DNA of 64,000 bases from Atriophallophorus winterbourni (Eukaryota > Platyhelminthes > Trematoda > Plagiorchiida > Microphallidae), in assembly GCA_013407085.1 (NCBI GenBank), contig JACCGJ010016198.1:1-64000 (forward strand), in the 5' to 3' direction. Shown here one piece after another: positions 45,801 through 60,800 of this stretch (position 1 is its first letter; each line of letters begins with the position of its first letter). The position numbers and the translations under genes were made by a program. The notes under the pieces are model-generated. The model was not told the origin of the DNA and searched no databases. It worked only from the letters and a program-made list of their open reading frames with translations.

Positions 45801-48800
45801 CATGATATCTTAGCAATTATTTTCCCTTTTGACCGAACTTAAAATTTGCGGACAGTTTCTCATCGACCGAAATCGAACTTTGGTTGAACATAGAAAAATT
45901 AAAGTCCTCGCACAGTTCTCCATGACACGTAGCACGGATATCTTCAAGTTAATTTATTTATCAATTGGGTCTAGCAGAATAATTTTATTATGCCTCGAAA
46001 CAGTAGAATTTACCAACAAATTCAGCCTTTCGGAGTGAAGTCAATGACAATCTAACGCTCCCTGTCCATCATTAATAAATGCAAACTGCACCAGATTTTA
46101 TTGCTTTGAAGGCAAATGAGGAAATTGTGATTATAATGCACGTTTATTAGATTGTGTTCTTTGTACATCCGCATGGACCAGCGTTTATAACCCAATTTAC
46201 ATACAAACAGAAGAGTTTAAAGTTAAATAGACCGAGCTATTTCAAGCTGACGGTTTAGTTGCAGTTCCGAGCCCAGCGCATTATAATAAATTTTCCCACA
46301 AAATATCGGTGAATTGTTTCTAAATAGTTACAGAAAGACCGCTACTGAAAATATTTTAACACAGTGAAATGTAGTTAACCATTGCGGTATTGGATCGCAA
46401 TGGAAGACAGTCTGCACTGACATTAACAAAGTCATTTGTTAAACAAGGTTATACTTGAATGCCACTGTTGCATAGGGTTCGTACAACGAACCACGATTTT
46501 CAAACACAGAATCACATAGTGACTCGTGGTCAAGCATTTAAGGCGCTTATGAATGACCAAAGTGATATGTGTTGTTTGTTCTAGTGTCTATTACGTTGTT
46601 AACGCTCGATCCACCATTGACCGCGTCACCCTCGCGTTTCATAGCCGTTTGACGATTGTGCCTCGATTAATGACTAAGATCAACCTGTCCAACACTAATC
46701 TCTTTCACCCACGAATCCCAAAACACAAGACAAAGCGAATAGGTCAAACGCGTTTATTGCTCACAAGACCATGTACAAAACACGCGCCTATCTCATATAG
46801 ACAATCACAACATTGAACTGAAACATGCCTGTCCCACTTGTCAATTCGATCTGATTTATCCAACGATTCCGTGCCAACCGGCTAAACTCAATCTCTCAAC
46901 AATCACGGCTCGCTTGACCGAACTTGACAAATTGTATATCGTTTGATAGCGGCTGGCGTTGATCGCCTCCTTATGTCTCTAAGGATATTGTCGCTGTAAC
47001 GATTTTCATGTAATTCTTCCGAAAGCTGAATTATCACAAATTTTCTGCTTTCGTCGTCGGTCTTTTTAGCACTTCCATCTCTTGTGTTGTGCCGGAGATG
47101 ATGTTCTGTATATCATGCCAAATCTCGTGATTAGCACTCATCGCTAATTCACGTCATACCTCCACAATATCATCAATATCAATGTGGCACATCTATGTTT
47201 AAATGTCATATGATCTTGACGGAATTTCGCTTACAACTCTTATGAATAATTTTATTAAAATATAAGCTTTCATGCATGAAGTGCATTCAATTCGGTTTGA
47301 AACGGCCACATATTGAGACGTATAACACAACAGCAAAGTGTTTCAAAATAGTAGAACATTATAAGTGTTTTGACTAGCAAAATAGTAGCACCGCTGTACA
47401 AGAGGCCTAACCGGCAGCTTTGTGGAGCGCTGCGATATCGGATTGCACAAGACTTATCATCAGGAGAAAACTGAACTAACTTCAACAAGATTACTATTTC
47501 AAGCCTTCGATTATCTATGTATAGCGGAATTAAAATTTGAGATCACGGTTGTTGCTTTCAGCTATTTAACAGCCTGTTTATTGTATTATGCCTCACTAGT
47601 TTACTATCGTCTTAGTGAAACTTCCACAAAATTCTCATTTTAAAGTTATTTTAGTGCGTTATGTGCAGCATTTCTATTGAATCATCATTAATTTGTGAGT
47701 GCCACATTATAAAACAAGCTGCACGAAATTATAGCATTTCTTACTACCCACAGGAGCATTTGATGCATGCAACAAGTACGGAGAAAATCAACCGACCCCA
47801 GTTTGAACATAGTGTGAGTGCACAAAAATGACAAGACTACTTTTAGCCTGTTTCTTTTCAATGTAAAAACGTTGTGCCTTGTATATTTACGGTAACGTAG
47901 AAATTGCAATTTTGTTTTAAATGTCTTCTCATCGACCGATCAATTAAATTCAATCAAAAAGCTTCATATCACGTGCTATTTGGAGTAGCGCAAACCTCAC
48001 GGGGTGGAAAGCTGTGTGGTAGCAGCATACCATTCGTTTCCGACATGCATTTTTGACGTGAACCACGTACCATATCAAATCATCCATAGTCAATCGGTCT
48101 GTCTAACTAGTAACGACGTCACACTATACATGTTGACGTAAGTAGTTCTCAGCTGTGATAATCGTTTTCGAGTCTACGTATGAGCTGTTAACATTTTAAA
48201 ATTCGCTTACACGTTTTCAAAACGAATGCTTCGTTCATTATTTTGTCATCTGAAAGGAAAAACAATCAAATTTGAGTTGAACTTTGCGAGTTCAACATAT
48301 TTTCGTTTGGTTTGACAAGCGTATTCAGTGATACATTGTAAATGGAACCCAGATTATCTTTATCGTGTTTTGGATACCAACAATAATCGGCAATGGTTTC
48401 CCTTCCTCCCCATATTTTTCTTTTCAGAATTTTGAACCTTGATCTCAATATATTTTTCGACCAGTTTAAAGGGTGGAATTGAAGAGATTAACATTGAATA
48501 GGTCCTGTCTCTGATGCACTTTTTCATAGAACTACCTCAAACCTAACGAAAACCCTAATGCATATGAGACATACAAATTTTTAATGTATCCTATGGTGAT
48601 TGTACCAATAAAGTTTGGGTGAAGAACGGTGATTGATTAAGAGATTGTTTATATCATCTATTCAAAATTTTCACTGCCCCGATAACAAGGGCCAATATGT
48701 CCTCTAATGAAATCTGAACAAGTAGTTTTCACAGGGAATACAATGAGTTCAGGATTTCATATCATAATAAAATGATTTTATGTAATGTTGGGAAGTATTC

Positions 48801-51800
48801 TCGAAACTTATTTCATAAACGAAATCGAAGCAAAAATATTTGGAAGAATCAATTTACAATTTCAATTTGCAACAATTTATTATTTCGGCTAATTATGTCA
48901 CCATTCTTTTATGCTTTTTCAGCCCAACGTGAATGTGAATTCCAGCAGCTATGATAGACTTTCAAAACCGATCTATATTTCAAGTGTAAGTTGGGCGAAA
49001 TAACTTGGATTGGATGGATTGGTTCGTTGTTAATGATTGAATCATATAATGTGGCTAATTATATAAAGCCTAACAAACACTACACGTTTTAACAATTCCT
49101 TTTCATAGCTCATTCAAAAGTTTTGTACAGCTGGCCACTATTTTGATCAATGTGAACACAACCAAAGCGGTAGTAGTATATAGGTGTTGTCAAAATGAAA
49201 TACAAGTAATTGGTCGCTATTTTGTTCCTGGTTGAGAAAGAAACAGTTTCAGGATTTTCAATTGAATCTGAATTAAATGTTAATGCAATGATTATACTTC
49301 CTATAAATAATCTTTAAATGAAAAGAAATCGCCCCATGAGCATGGAATTTGACCAAAATGACGATCGTTTCATTGAAATAAATTTAGACTTGTCGTCACC
49401 ACGCCTATACACAATCTAACACAGAAAAAAGAGTTATTTCATATCAACAATATTCGCAAATTTAACCACGCCATTATTTTTTAGAACGTCACATCTAAAT
49501 CGGTCAGCTACGAAAAACTCCCGAAACCAGGAGAATACGCGGTAGAGGGAAAACCTTCTCCTTATCAGGTAAGAACAGACAAGTCCACGTTGCATCTGAC
49601 GATGTTCAAACCAAAGATACGATTTCATATAGATTGGGAAGCTCGTAGCTCAAATAATGAAAACAGATACATTGATATTCCGTGGAGCGAAATAAAAGGT
49701 CACATAAGTTTCCTGAATATTCAAGATTACAATCATTGAAACTAATTTCCTTTGGAATAATTTCTCAATAACTCCTAACGTACGTTTTTTACTAGAACGT
49801 TTTCCGTCATGATGCCGTGTGTCATTTTAAATCAATCAACACAGGCTTGTGTTAACAACAGCGTACTTACGTTGTACTGAACCACCTACTGCGAGTTTTC
49901 AGATTGCTGAGTACGATCATTTCTTTTTTTCTTGTTAAATCTTATTGATACAATTTACATCAGACGAACATTATACTGGAGAAGAAGCAACCATGCGACA
50001 CACGGCATCATGATGAAAAACGTTCGAATCTAAATAATTATATTTGTAATTATTTCGAATGAAAATAATTCCTACGCTTCTCTTTAACCGGATCGAAGTT
50101 ATGTTTCACCATTTTGATAGATTGCCCTTTTTCTTCAACTAACATTTGTTGTTGTTACATTTGGGGATTATTACCTATCCGTTTTGAATGTGTTGACTGA
50201 CTATGTCGCTGATTTCCAAGGTTCAACGAACTCCATTAGGCGATGCTTTGTTCCCATGAAAACATATTACGATTCACATCAATGTAATTGACGGCCCTCT
50301 TGCTCCAGATGCATTGTTATACTTCGCTCGTAGTCGTTTTTTGCTGATAGTCTACGCATGTTCGAATAATTGCCAAATTGGCTTAGAAGTAAACCAATGA
50401 TCTTGCATACGCTTCTACTTTGTTTCGTTTGTAATCTCATTGTTTTGCATTGATATTTTCATGAATATCACCAAAACGCGCTGTATCAGCTGCGCCTGGG
50501 GTTTTCTAATTTTTACCTCTGAGGGAATTCGAAAACATTTTAGTCGAGGTTAACTAAATCAATTAGCACAGTTAAAGTCAATAATTGACGGATGTGGTAG
50601 AAAATACGCTGTATAGAGCACACTCTTGACATACGTTTTACTCATAAGAAACTTTGAACATTCCGAATTAAAGGATAATATTGAGAAATAGACGTGTTCG
50701 AGCTATGATCTCACAATTCAGTGACGAAATTCGGTAAAAAACCAATATGTTGTCGATGAGGGTGTGTGTGCTAAGTTTATAACAAGCCACAAGGTCTTCA
50801 TCTCCAGCAGAATATCGAAAATGTCTGCTTCAAGAGCATTTCATTTGTTTCAAATAGGAAATGCAATATACCTAAATTGATGGTGATACGTATTTCAAAA
50901 TTCATCACTCCAAGCACATGCTGTATAACTATAATATTCAAAATTGCGATGTCGTGAAAATACCACTTTCTCGCTATATAAACCAAACGATATTATATGA
51001 TGGTAAATTTTTCCAGCAACCAAATTAATCACATTGAGTATGAGCTAATGGGGTTTTATTTCGGCCAACAGGTTGGCATTGGCAAAACTTGGGGTACCGA
51101 AAACATTTCACGGTCGACTGAACATATTAATGTAAGTTTTGGTTGTACAATGAATCAAACATGTTTTGACGATATTTAGATTCGTAGCTGATACTTGTAA
51201 CAGTAAAAGCAGGAAAATTTGCTTTTAAGCCAAAGTGCAAACTCTCATTTTTAATTATGTGTATGTTGCCGCTGCATGGAGTTGTTAGGTTGAAGCTGCT
51301 ACTGTTGAAGTTTACTATTTCAGAGCATTGCACATAGACCTCTTGTTATTTGTGTAAATGAGATGTGTTTAAATGCAGTACTCAGCTGAAACATCCGCAT
51401 TCACACACTACGACTGGTTTCTGACTGTCATCAAATTAGGACAAATTAGTTTCGGTGAACCTTGAAACAGTGGTAAATGATTAAGTCACTTATACTTTGC
51501 TGCCACCGTTGAGTAGGTTTCGTGCAACGAACCACGATTTTGAAACACAGAAACACGGACCGACACTAAGTCGAACGTCAAGATGCCTACAATGACCAAA
51601 GTATGGTGATACTTACGTTCCCCGTTGCATAGTATTTTCGGTTTGTTTTCTGGTTCATTAATCGGGACAGTACCGTTAAGCTTAAATCTCGGATTTCATA
51701 TGAAATAAGTGAAAAACCGTTTGAGGGTCATCATTGTTGTTGAGTTCGTACGCGACTTCCAATTATGAGACAAACGGAGAACGTCTGAAGTATTGTGCCA

Positions 51801-54800
51801 TTTAACGAATTAGGGTTAAGACCATCTACGGATATTCATCGACAGCGGAGTTGTCACAGTAATCGTTTATCTAAATTTCTAGACTGAAGTCGAAGGATTG
51901 CTAGCCCGTCGAGTTGTTCAGTTGGAATAAGCAATCAATTTTAAATTCCTCATCAGGCTGCATGTGTCCATTGAGTTTGAAATAATCTCAGTTTTTACGC
52001 ACGAACCTGTACACTCGACACTATATCGTTGCCTGCCACTGAGTGCTAGAGAGTTGCATATATTTTTCTGAATATTGTTGATTCCTATTGTCATCTGGGA
52101 GTAGTAGGGATCCGAGGTAGATCCATTTCCTGAAATGTACCACCGCGGCGATTTTTAAACGAGGACTGTCCAAATGAAATTTGAACATCCTGTCAACTAG
52201 GCCCTCGCTGTCAACACAGCATATTCCCGCGTTTAATCGAGCGGTGGTGAGCACCGTCAAAGTCATTTATCACTAAAACTCACGTGCTTAAAGCGTCTGA
52301 CAATAAGTATTACGCATAATTCGAAACATAATGAATTTTTTATTTGAAAATTAGTTCTAAACACGATATCAAAATGTAGTCGGGGCAATGACCTTCACAA
52401 TTTGTCTCTCGGTACTACAAGGAATACTCAATTTTCAATGATGAAGTTATGATTGATATATTATATTTCAAAATTCTTTAGTTGAAGTCAGAAGGTATGA
52501 ATATCTAGTATATAAAGTTGGAAATGCAGAAGGGAACACAAGACTGGTTTGTGGTTGTTGCCACTGTCAATTTTGCGTCTGCGTGACACATGAATTGAAC
52601 CTTATACGAATTTTGTGCTAAATCCAATGTTTGCAAATTCGAGGATAAATCCTGATTTGCAACCTCAGATTTAGCTTCTTGTGGGGAGCAAACTACGGTG
52701 TAATGCAGCAAATGTGGCAGTAATATTTTTGCAATAATCTAATGACAGCGCAATGGTCTTATATTAGTTTCTTGTCGGTTCATACTGGAACTGAAATTAA
52801 CCTTAAGGCCTTTGAAATATTGCAAAATAATCCAAACAGTCGCCGGTGCTGCTTAGCAGCGAGTGCGAGACTTACCCTCGTCCCTAAAAGAAGCAAAATT
52901 TCAAGTCGCAAATGAGGGTTCATAGATCTATTTAGCTTTAGTCAAATTTGTTTTTATCTAGCTGTGCTCAAGTAAGCCAGTGCCAACAGACATTGACCAC
53001 GTGTACACATTGTTGAGTAAATAGGTCAAGTGATGTTGGATTTGCCTACATGGGTTGACGGCCCTAGGTTTTATCTAAGCACTAAGGGGTGACGACTCTA
53101 TGGCTACTTAATAACGCATTTCGTTTTGAAAATCACGCTTGGCCTAACAAAGTTTCATTCTCAGAAGCGATGGGTTACTGAAATCTACTCAACCCGAATT
53201 CTAAATAATTTTTTCAATGACAGTTATCTATTAATACATTTTGAAAAACCAGTTGCTCTCCGAAGTTGTCCTATAAAGCTATCTTGAAATTATCGTCTTC
53301 GTTGCCTTAGTCATTTTTAATCAAAACGAACATGTTTGTATAACAAAAGAGTTTACAGGAAACAGTAAACCTTCGTGTTGGCAGCATCTGTGGTGCCAAG
53401 ACTTGCGAAACGATGCTACACTTTCTAGCCACCGACCGCTTATTTTGCAGAATTAATTCAATTCTTAAGCTACAAACTAAGTAGATCTGGAGGTGTTGTC
53501 ATCTTCCGATCAAATATCACATAGGAGCCGAACAAACATCACAAATCCAACGCTTTCCGTGTATCATTTCGCAACTTGCATAATAGATGTTTACCCCAAA
53601 ATCAGACTGCTCTTATTAAAAGTGTTGGGATATGAAATGATTGTATGCTTGTGATGCGCATACATGTTCGTCATCAATTAAAGGAGTTGAATATATCTAC
53701 AGCGTGTACTACAGATATCTTTTACATGGAATTGTTTCTGAAAATCCATGATTCGGAATTTTACTTATCGCCTTTGAGGTGCTCTGATAAACGGTTTATA
53801 TAAAATTTCTTAAATTTTTTTTATTGGACTCGGTTGAATCTCATGATTCGTGTACAAGGATAAGGCCTGTTTTACTTGAGCCAAAATGTTCCGTACGACG
53901 GCATCCTAAATATTTGATTTCAGAGAGAGTAATTTGTGAACGATCCTTGTGTCTTCGCCATCCATTTTGTTGAAAATCGCATCAAACAAAGATCTTATTA
54001 TGATGAAATGATATGATGATATCAACGACCACAACTTCGGCTTAAACCCTTTATTAAAATGAGCTCGTTTTCCATGAACCATACACATATATTTCTTCCT
54101 GTAATAATGATATAAGATAACCCATTTCAAATCTTAATTTTGTTCCAAATTACTGCTCATTCGATAAGAACTGGGTGCTTTTGAGTTAATCGTTACGGTA
54201 TTGATAATTTTACACTTACAATGACCCAATGCCTTGATCAAGTACATTACTTGATTGTATATTCATTTATCGCATATGCATTAATCGTATTTACAGCGAA
54301 AATAATTTTGGACGTGTTTACTCTTCGGATCATACCCGGGTTAATCCAATTCAGAAATTCAATTGCTCCTCACTTAGTGCGATTCCTGGTTAACCACTCA
54401 GAAACTGTTTCAGAGTTAAAGGTTGACTGATAATATGAAACCTGATGTAGATGGTTATTCGTAATATTTTCTAATTTTGTGATGAAATAAAATTTATGAC
54501 CGAAAATTCGTGTACACGAGTACCTCCATTTTCTTTGTTTTTTACACTGAATAAAATCCTTGATTATCAGGGCAGCATTTTGTTGTTGTCATCATCACAT
54601 GTGCTAGCAAGCTTCCATCAACTCACGGGGAAGAGCATTATGGAAGCATAGCATTCGTGCATTCCGAATATAGCTTTCAGTAATCACATACAGGTCCCAA
54701 AATATCAACGGCTCTGATACTATTAGAATAATGTCAACGCTTTTTCACGTGTGAATAATTTGTCGTTTGCATTGCATATTCCGCAACCGAAAGCGATTTT

Positions 54801-57800
54801 CTTGTTAAGAAAATATTTCATTAAAAATATCGATATGCATTGAATAAGACGTTCTTAGGGCAGTTTATTTACTTTCAAATTTCCAAAATCTTTATATTTG
54901 AAATTCGGCGAATTTATTGATTTATATCAACAAAAACGAGAAAACAATTTCACGATTTCACTCAGCATCGCCATGTACCAACCAAACTACAAACCTTTGT
55001 AGCTGCTATCATTTGTATTTATTAACTTTGATTTCTTATACCCTTTATCGACAGCAACCCCTATCTCGAGCTCCTAGTTCCGAAAAAGTGTTGAAACATG
55101 TAGATACGGTCACGGTAAGTTGCTTTTTCGTTTACCTCAATTCAATTTTTGCTTGGTTGTTTGAAACTTTAAGGCTAACTGCCTTATACGCTTCTTGCTC
55201 ATCAGAAGCTAGATAATTCTAAATTTTGTTTAACTTCATTGATAAAACTAAACGTTAAATTTTCTGACCTCCAGCGAGAATATGCGGACAAGTTTGCAAT
55301 GAAACATCTAGCACAATTCGAAAAGTATATTTTAAACGGCAACCTTGATCAAATAAAGAAATCTGATTCTTATTTGATTTATCGCGTGGTGTGATTTTCA
55401 TGACAAATATTCTATACTTACTGTTATTCCCCCAAAGTCACAGGACCAATCCTAATGTAATGCCATACAGTGTCGCTCGTCAACGTATCGCACGACCGCA
55501 GCTTCAAAATCTGCATGCATGATCATGAAAACTCGAAGATTGAAATGCGAATAGACGGTCAATGTTGATTATACATAACTCGCAGCCTAATCGTGTATTA
55601 CCGCTGCACTGATTTGGACTGCATTCTGCTCTAATCAGGATCGGTTATAGGGCAGCGTAATATTTATCATGTTGGTTGCAGAAACATAACGGACATAGTA
55701 GAAAACTTCGAACATGTAGCGATAAATCGATATTTCAAATCAAACTGCCAAAGCCCCGGGACGAACATCATGTACTTTACATCTTCAAAATAAAAGGGAA
55801 TGCAGATCTTCCCAATGATAATATTTTTGCAGGCAGTCACATAAATTAATCAAAGTTGCCACTAGCAAATTGATCGGTACTGATTTTAAATGTTTTCCAA
55901 AATATTTGTAACAGTTTAAAAATCAAACTAATGAGCAAAGCATGGAATCAATAATCTATTCAATCATATGAGAAATCAAGCAATTGAGCAAAGAAGGATA
56001 AGTCGATCATGTAGTCGTTGAATCCAAACACACCACTATTAAAACAACAGAATAATAGAACAATTAATCCATCATTTTATCCATGAATTGAATAATGTTA
56101 AACGAATTCAAATAATTGATTTCTTTCTTTCAATCAACCACATTTTAATAAAGTTCATATCAATTATAATTATGATAAAATTAATAAAAAAGGAAATTAT
56201 AGTAGTAATAATAATATTAATAGTAATAATAATACTAATGAGTACATTGGTTATGTTTGAATGTCTTTTTAAGATTTTAGGTTTTCCGCAAACAAGAGCT
56301 CCGGAACCGTAACCCTCAATTTCACTTCATAAAGGTTGAAACATTCCAGTGAAGAAATAAAAATAATATATTGCCTAATTTTAATACATACGATTATTTA
56401 TCCATAAATGTTAAGCCTCATATTTGTCTGTGTGCATTCTGCCTCAAATCCAAACAATAAGCTGTATTTACATGAGGACCGACCTAGTAGTATGATCTCT
56501 ATTATCTGCCGAGCCTTTCCCCGGGCCCTCCTGATTGTTTACCAGTCTGCCTTCTATTTCGTTTGACTATCAGACTGAGCACAATTGAACAAATGTAGTT
56601 GCCAAAATTTCGCAAGCAACTCTTTCACAAATTTGACTGGTAAGCTCGTGGCACGTGAACAAGCTCTTTCGGAATGACATTGGCGTTCAATCATTTGTGC
56701 TGCTAGTTCTCTTGCGTGAATTTGGCAGGTCACATGCGAAGAATCATAAGCACGTTCTGCGATGGATAATCATAATGCAAGTACAGATATATCCAAGTGT
56801 GTCATTCCAATGGAAATGATACTCGGCACCATATTATGTTATTATCTGTGCCGAGGAAAACGAACAGATCTCGTCAGCGCTCAATTTTATTCGTCGAGTC
56901 AGCCAGATCAATTTTCACAGTGTAACAGAAATAGTTACACTCGGCTAACTATAATTTTCTAGATGTTGTCATAGGATAAATGTTTGAGAAAAATAATGAC
57001 GGAATCGTGAATGAAATGTGGAATGGAATATGCAGCCTTGCCAATATAATCTAGTATTATCTTACTAAACATTATCTATATTCAATTCCGGCGATGATCT
57101 CCAGTGTCAAGTGTGTATTAGAGCACCAGGATAACAAGGTTACTGTTACGAGTTCGGATTACATTTAGCCAAGGAAAAGAACTCGATAATGTTTTCCAAG
57201 AATGCTGCTTAGATCGGAAACAGAACTTGTACTTTGGGTCTGTAAGGTCAAGTGAAAAACGTAAAGATTATTTGTAAAACCACGAAGTTCTTCTTGTTTA
57301 AGTGCAACGAGTTTGCGAAGATTGAGACAACCATGCCAGCAAACCGTTTTATCTATCTTTCTAGACTTATTACTAATCTTCGATGGTTGTTGAGTCTTAG
57401 ATATTAGATTATCTGGTGCGTCAATGGTGATAGAATTGGATACACCAAAATGTCCCATTAATCACTTTCTGCGCTGCTCAAGTAATTCCATTTGCTCTCA
57501 GTTAAGCCAAGCAGGTATATCTATTGCCCTGAGCTCACGCACAGTAAACTCACTTTTAGACTGAGCAATTATCAATAACGGTAAATTCGGCGTTTAAATA
57601 GAGATGTCTGTCAGCAACATCCCCGTACGCAAAACAAGCTCTGATTGTTCATATGAGTCATGTACACTCCAACCAATTGTAGCACGATGAATTCAGTTTA
57701 TTACGGCGGCGCACAAAAATTTCAGATATCATTTTCTAGTTTGGGATAACAATGCTCAACCTGGTAGGTTAAATGTTTCGTATTCGTAACTCAGAGGTGT

Positions 57801-60800
57801 ATTTAGCGTTCATAATCAGAATAGCGACAGTGGTGTACATTTTCTCCATGTTAATCTTCGTTTAATAATCAGTCTATGACATTTGAAAGGCAGAAATTTA
57901 GCGCAGGATGGTTTAGAATATTGTTGCAACATTCCAATGATAGCACAGATTTTTCACAGCAGAGACAATCTATTAGCTGCTCTTCATTTAAGCATAAAAT
58001 CCATCAGTAGGCAACTTGGCGCTCACGTATCGATGAGCAGCTATGGACACAAATTAACTATCGTATCATAAGCACCAAACAGAGAAGTTACAATAAGTAT
58101 CCCGGAACCCTTATCTAGATGATGAGCGCGCGCCAATGTTATCTAGATCAACATTAAAATTATTCGACCCAAAGCCTTTCGCCACTAATCGCATATCATT
58201 TAACAAAAGCTCACATAGCCTGCAGTTTAAGAAGCCGATTGTGTGTGATTAATAAACATTCTATTCCTCACGGTAGCCGTTTATATCACATAGAAATAAA
58301 ATACGATGGCTGCAGTTATGCGTGATGGTGCGGATCAGCGGTTTGAACTCTGTTATCGCCGGTGAATTCCGCAATTTTACTTATATACACAAAATGGCGA
58401 TCTGGTTTGACGCGTTGCAATCAGCTCATGTGGGATAATTACCGCCAACCAAATTGAACCTATGCTAAACTTAGCTATATGTTATATTTCCAGGAACTCA
58501 AGATCCAGCCCACTCCAAGAGAAGCGCTCATTCCTGGTGCACAACTTCCAACCGTATGTTCTTTAAAATTATGCTTATATGAATAATAATCGAATTTGTA
58601 GACAAAATTTATGTAGAATATGCTTTAAACTCGAGTTCAAAACATCCGTAGGCTTCGCTTATTATACCCCGTTGATATTATCCTAATTACTTTTAGAGCA
58701 CGTAATACTAGCGGTTATTCTCAAAGTTGGTTCGAAACTTGCGACTCATTCGCATCATAGATTCGACTTCTTAAACGTTCGATGATGTTGAGCAGTCAAT
58801 CAATTGGATGGTCGATTGAATAGTAAATGGCATTTCAAACTTAGAGCAAGCTGATATTCTTTGCGGGCGGAAGTATGCAGTCACTCATCCCAGGGCTTAC
58901 CGCGTCAGTGTAGATGAAATTGTTTAATAAGACCACATGTGAGCTTAAACGCAGATGAAAGCATTGATTTCCTTGACAACTTGTGATCTATTTATTCCTC
59001 AGTCTGACTTTTTGGAAATTCCTGATTTGGAACTGTATGAATATCACACACACTAAAATCTAAGAGAATCAAATGCATTTAAATTGATTTGTGTCAAAAT
59101 TGTTTTCATTCTGTCTACTAATGGAAGTGAAAGTTTGGGCAGGTTCGACCATGCTGCGTCAATGGTATAGCATCTCATACCAAAGTACTTGCCCTAAGCA
59201 GCTATATACCAAATGGGAACAAAATTGTAAAATTTAAAACAACGGAACAAAATGTTGTCTACGGAGCGATGATTGATCGGCTTTACCACTTAACCTTAAA
59301 GTTTCGAGAACGAAGATGCATAATATCCAAAAAACATCTTTTATTATTTGGCTCACTGTGCACCTGAGCAATGTGAACTCATCCAACCAACAGGTTCATA
59401 TCTCCAGACCAACTTTACCTACAACACACACTCGGATACACAATAACGATACGCAAGAAAATATTCATGCCGAAGTAACTCAGTCGGTTAGCATCCGGAA
59501 ACAATTGTTCGATCGCGGTTCGCACCAACTGGACCATGATGCGGATAAAAGGGTAGCACCGCAGCGAACCTCGTACGTCAGAAGTCATTTTGGTCAGCCA
59601 CTTTCAAAATATTCTAGTCGCGAAGTACGTTTTGTTTGAATCTGCTTTGTTTTTGCGTTGAATTTTCTATGCCATGAGGTCGAATTCGTGTTTTGTTTAT
59701 TCTGTACGTCCGCTGTCCTAATGCTTGCTTGAGTAACTTGCTTACGTAACAGAAAACTTTGTTTTGATTTTACAACGCTGTTTATTATCCCAGTTACGCA
59801 TTAATTTGGGAGTTGCTGCAAATCCAATCTCGGTCACACTGAATAACGAAAGCAAGAATAGGTTGTGAGACTTCGTTTTGGTAATCGTCCATTATAAGAA
59901 ATACATATTTTTATAAGAGAATTTTTCTGTTAAATAACTATACGAGTATCTGATGCGATTATTCGTATAATGTTTGACCGGAACTCCTAATTCCATAACA
60001 CAAACCATTTTATTGATAATTTAAGGTTAAATGTCTGCATTCCCAGAAATGCCTTACGATTATGTCATTTAGCAAAGCAATAAAACCAAGTCAGTTTTAG
60101 ATGTTAAGCTACAATTTTTACAAGTTCTACAATTAACGGCAACATGAATGCCAGAAATAATTTATCTTCGGTTGCTCTAGTCAAGCCCGTAATGGAGCAA
60201 TTTTCCAGTAGCCACTGAAGCAAGTGTTCTACTTGCAATCACTAATACACGATTGAAGGCTATGATGAACATATTTAGAATCTTCAATGATAGTCTATTT
60301 GTATCTTTCCAGCGGGTGAAAATTTTATTTTCTTGTTGATCTTCTGACTTAAACAGTCGGTTACAGTTGAAAACGCGACGAACAAGCCGTTGCTATCGTT
60401 GGCTGACCTACCAAGAGCGGATGAACCGATTCTTTATCGGACCTATAGCGTCCGGCCAGCGAAAGATCCTCGATGGCATGGTGGCACGTCGTTTGTCGGA
60501 ATTCGACCAGAACCACTCCCAATGCCCACGGGTCCAAAGTCTAAACACGGCAGCACAGTATCTTCAGCACATGTGAGCAATGTTTGGTACCCTTTTTGTG
60601 TATTAAATAGATGCTGACGTAATATTCGGGATGAAATGCAAATATTTTAAATATGTTTAACCGCGAGTAGCATCAATTGATGCAAATAAGATGTTTCCCT
60701 TTAATTAAGCAGAACTAGTATCGAAGCTCACTGTGAGACAATAAAGTCGATATGTTCAGGTAGTTTGAAGAAAAAAAATCGGCACGAACAATGTTTCTCC

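Larger units (their letters stand above)
43684..46439. other. intronic sequence (introns 7-9, in part)
   Basis: Apart from short exons 8 and 9, no other gene or mobile element is recognised. Confidence 0.4.

Noticed and set aside
48110..48137. GTAAGT donor with an upstream AG in intron 10
   Set aside because: Every nearby acceptor gives a stop codon in phase 0.
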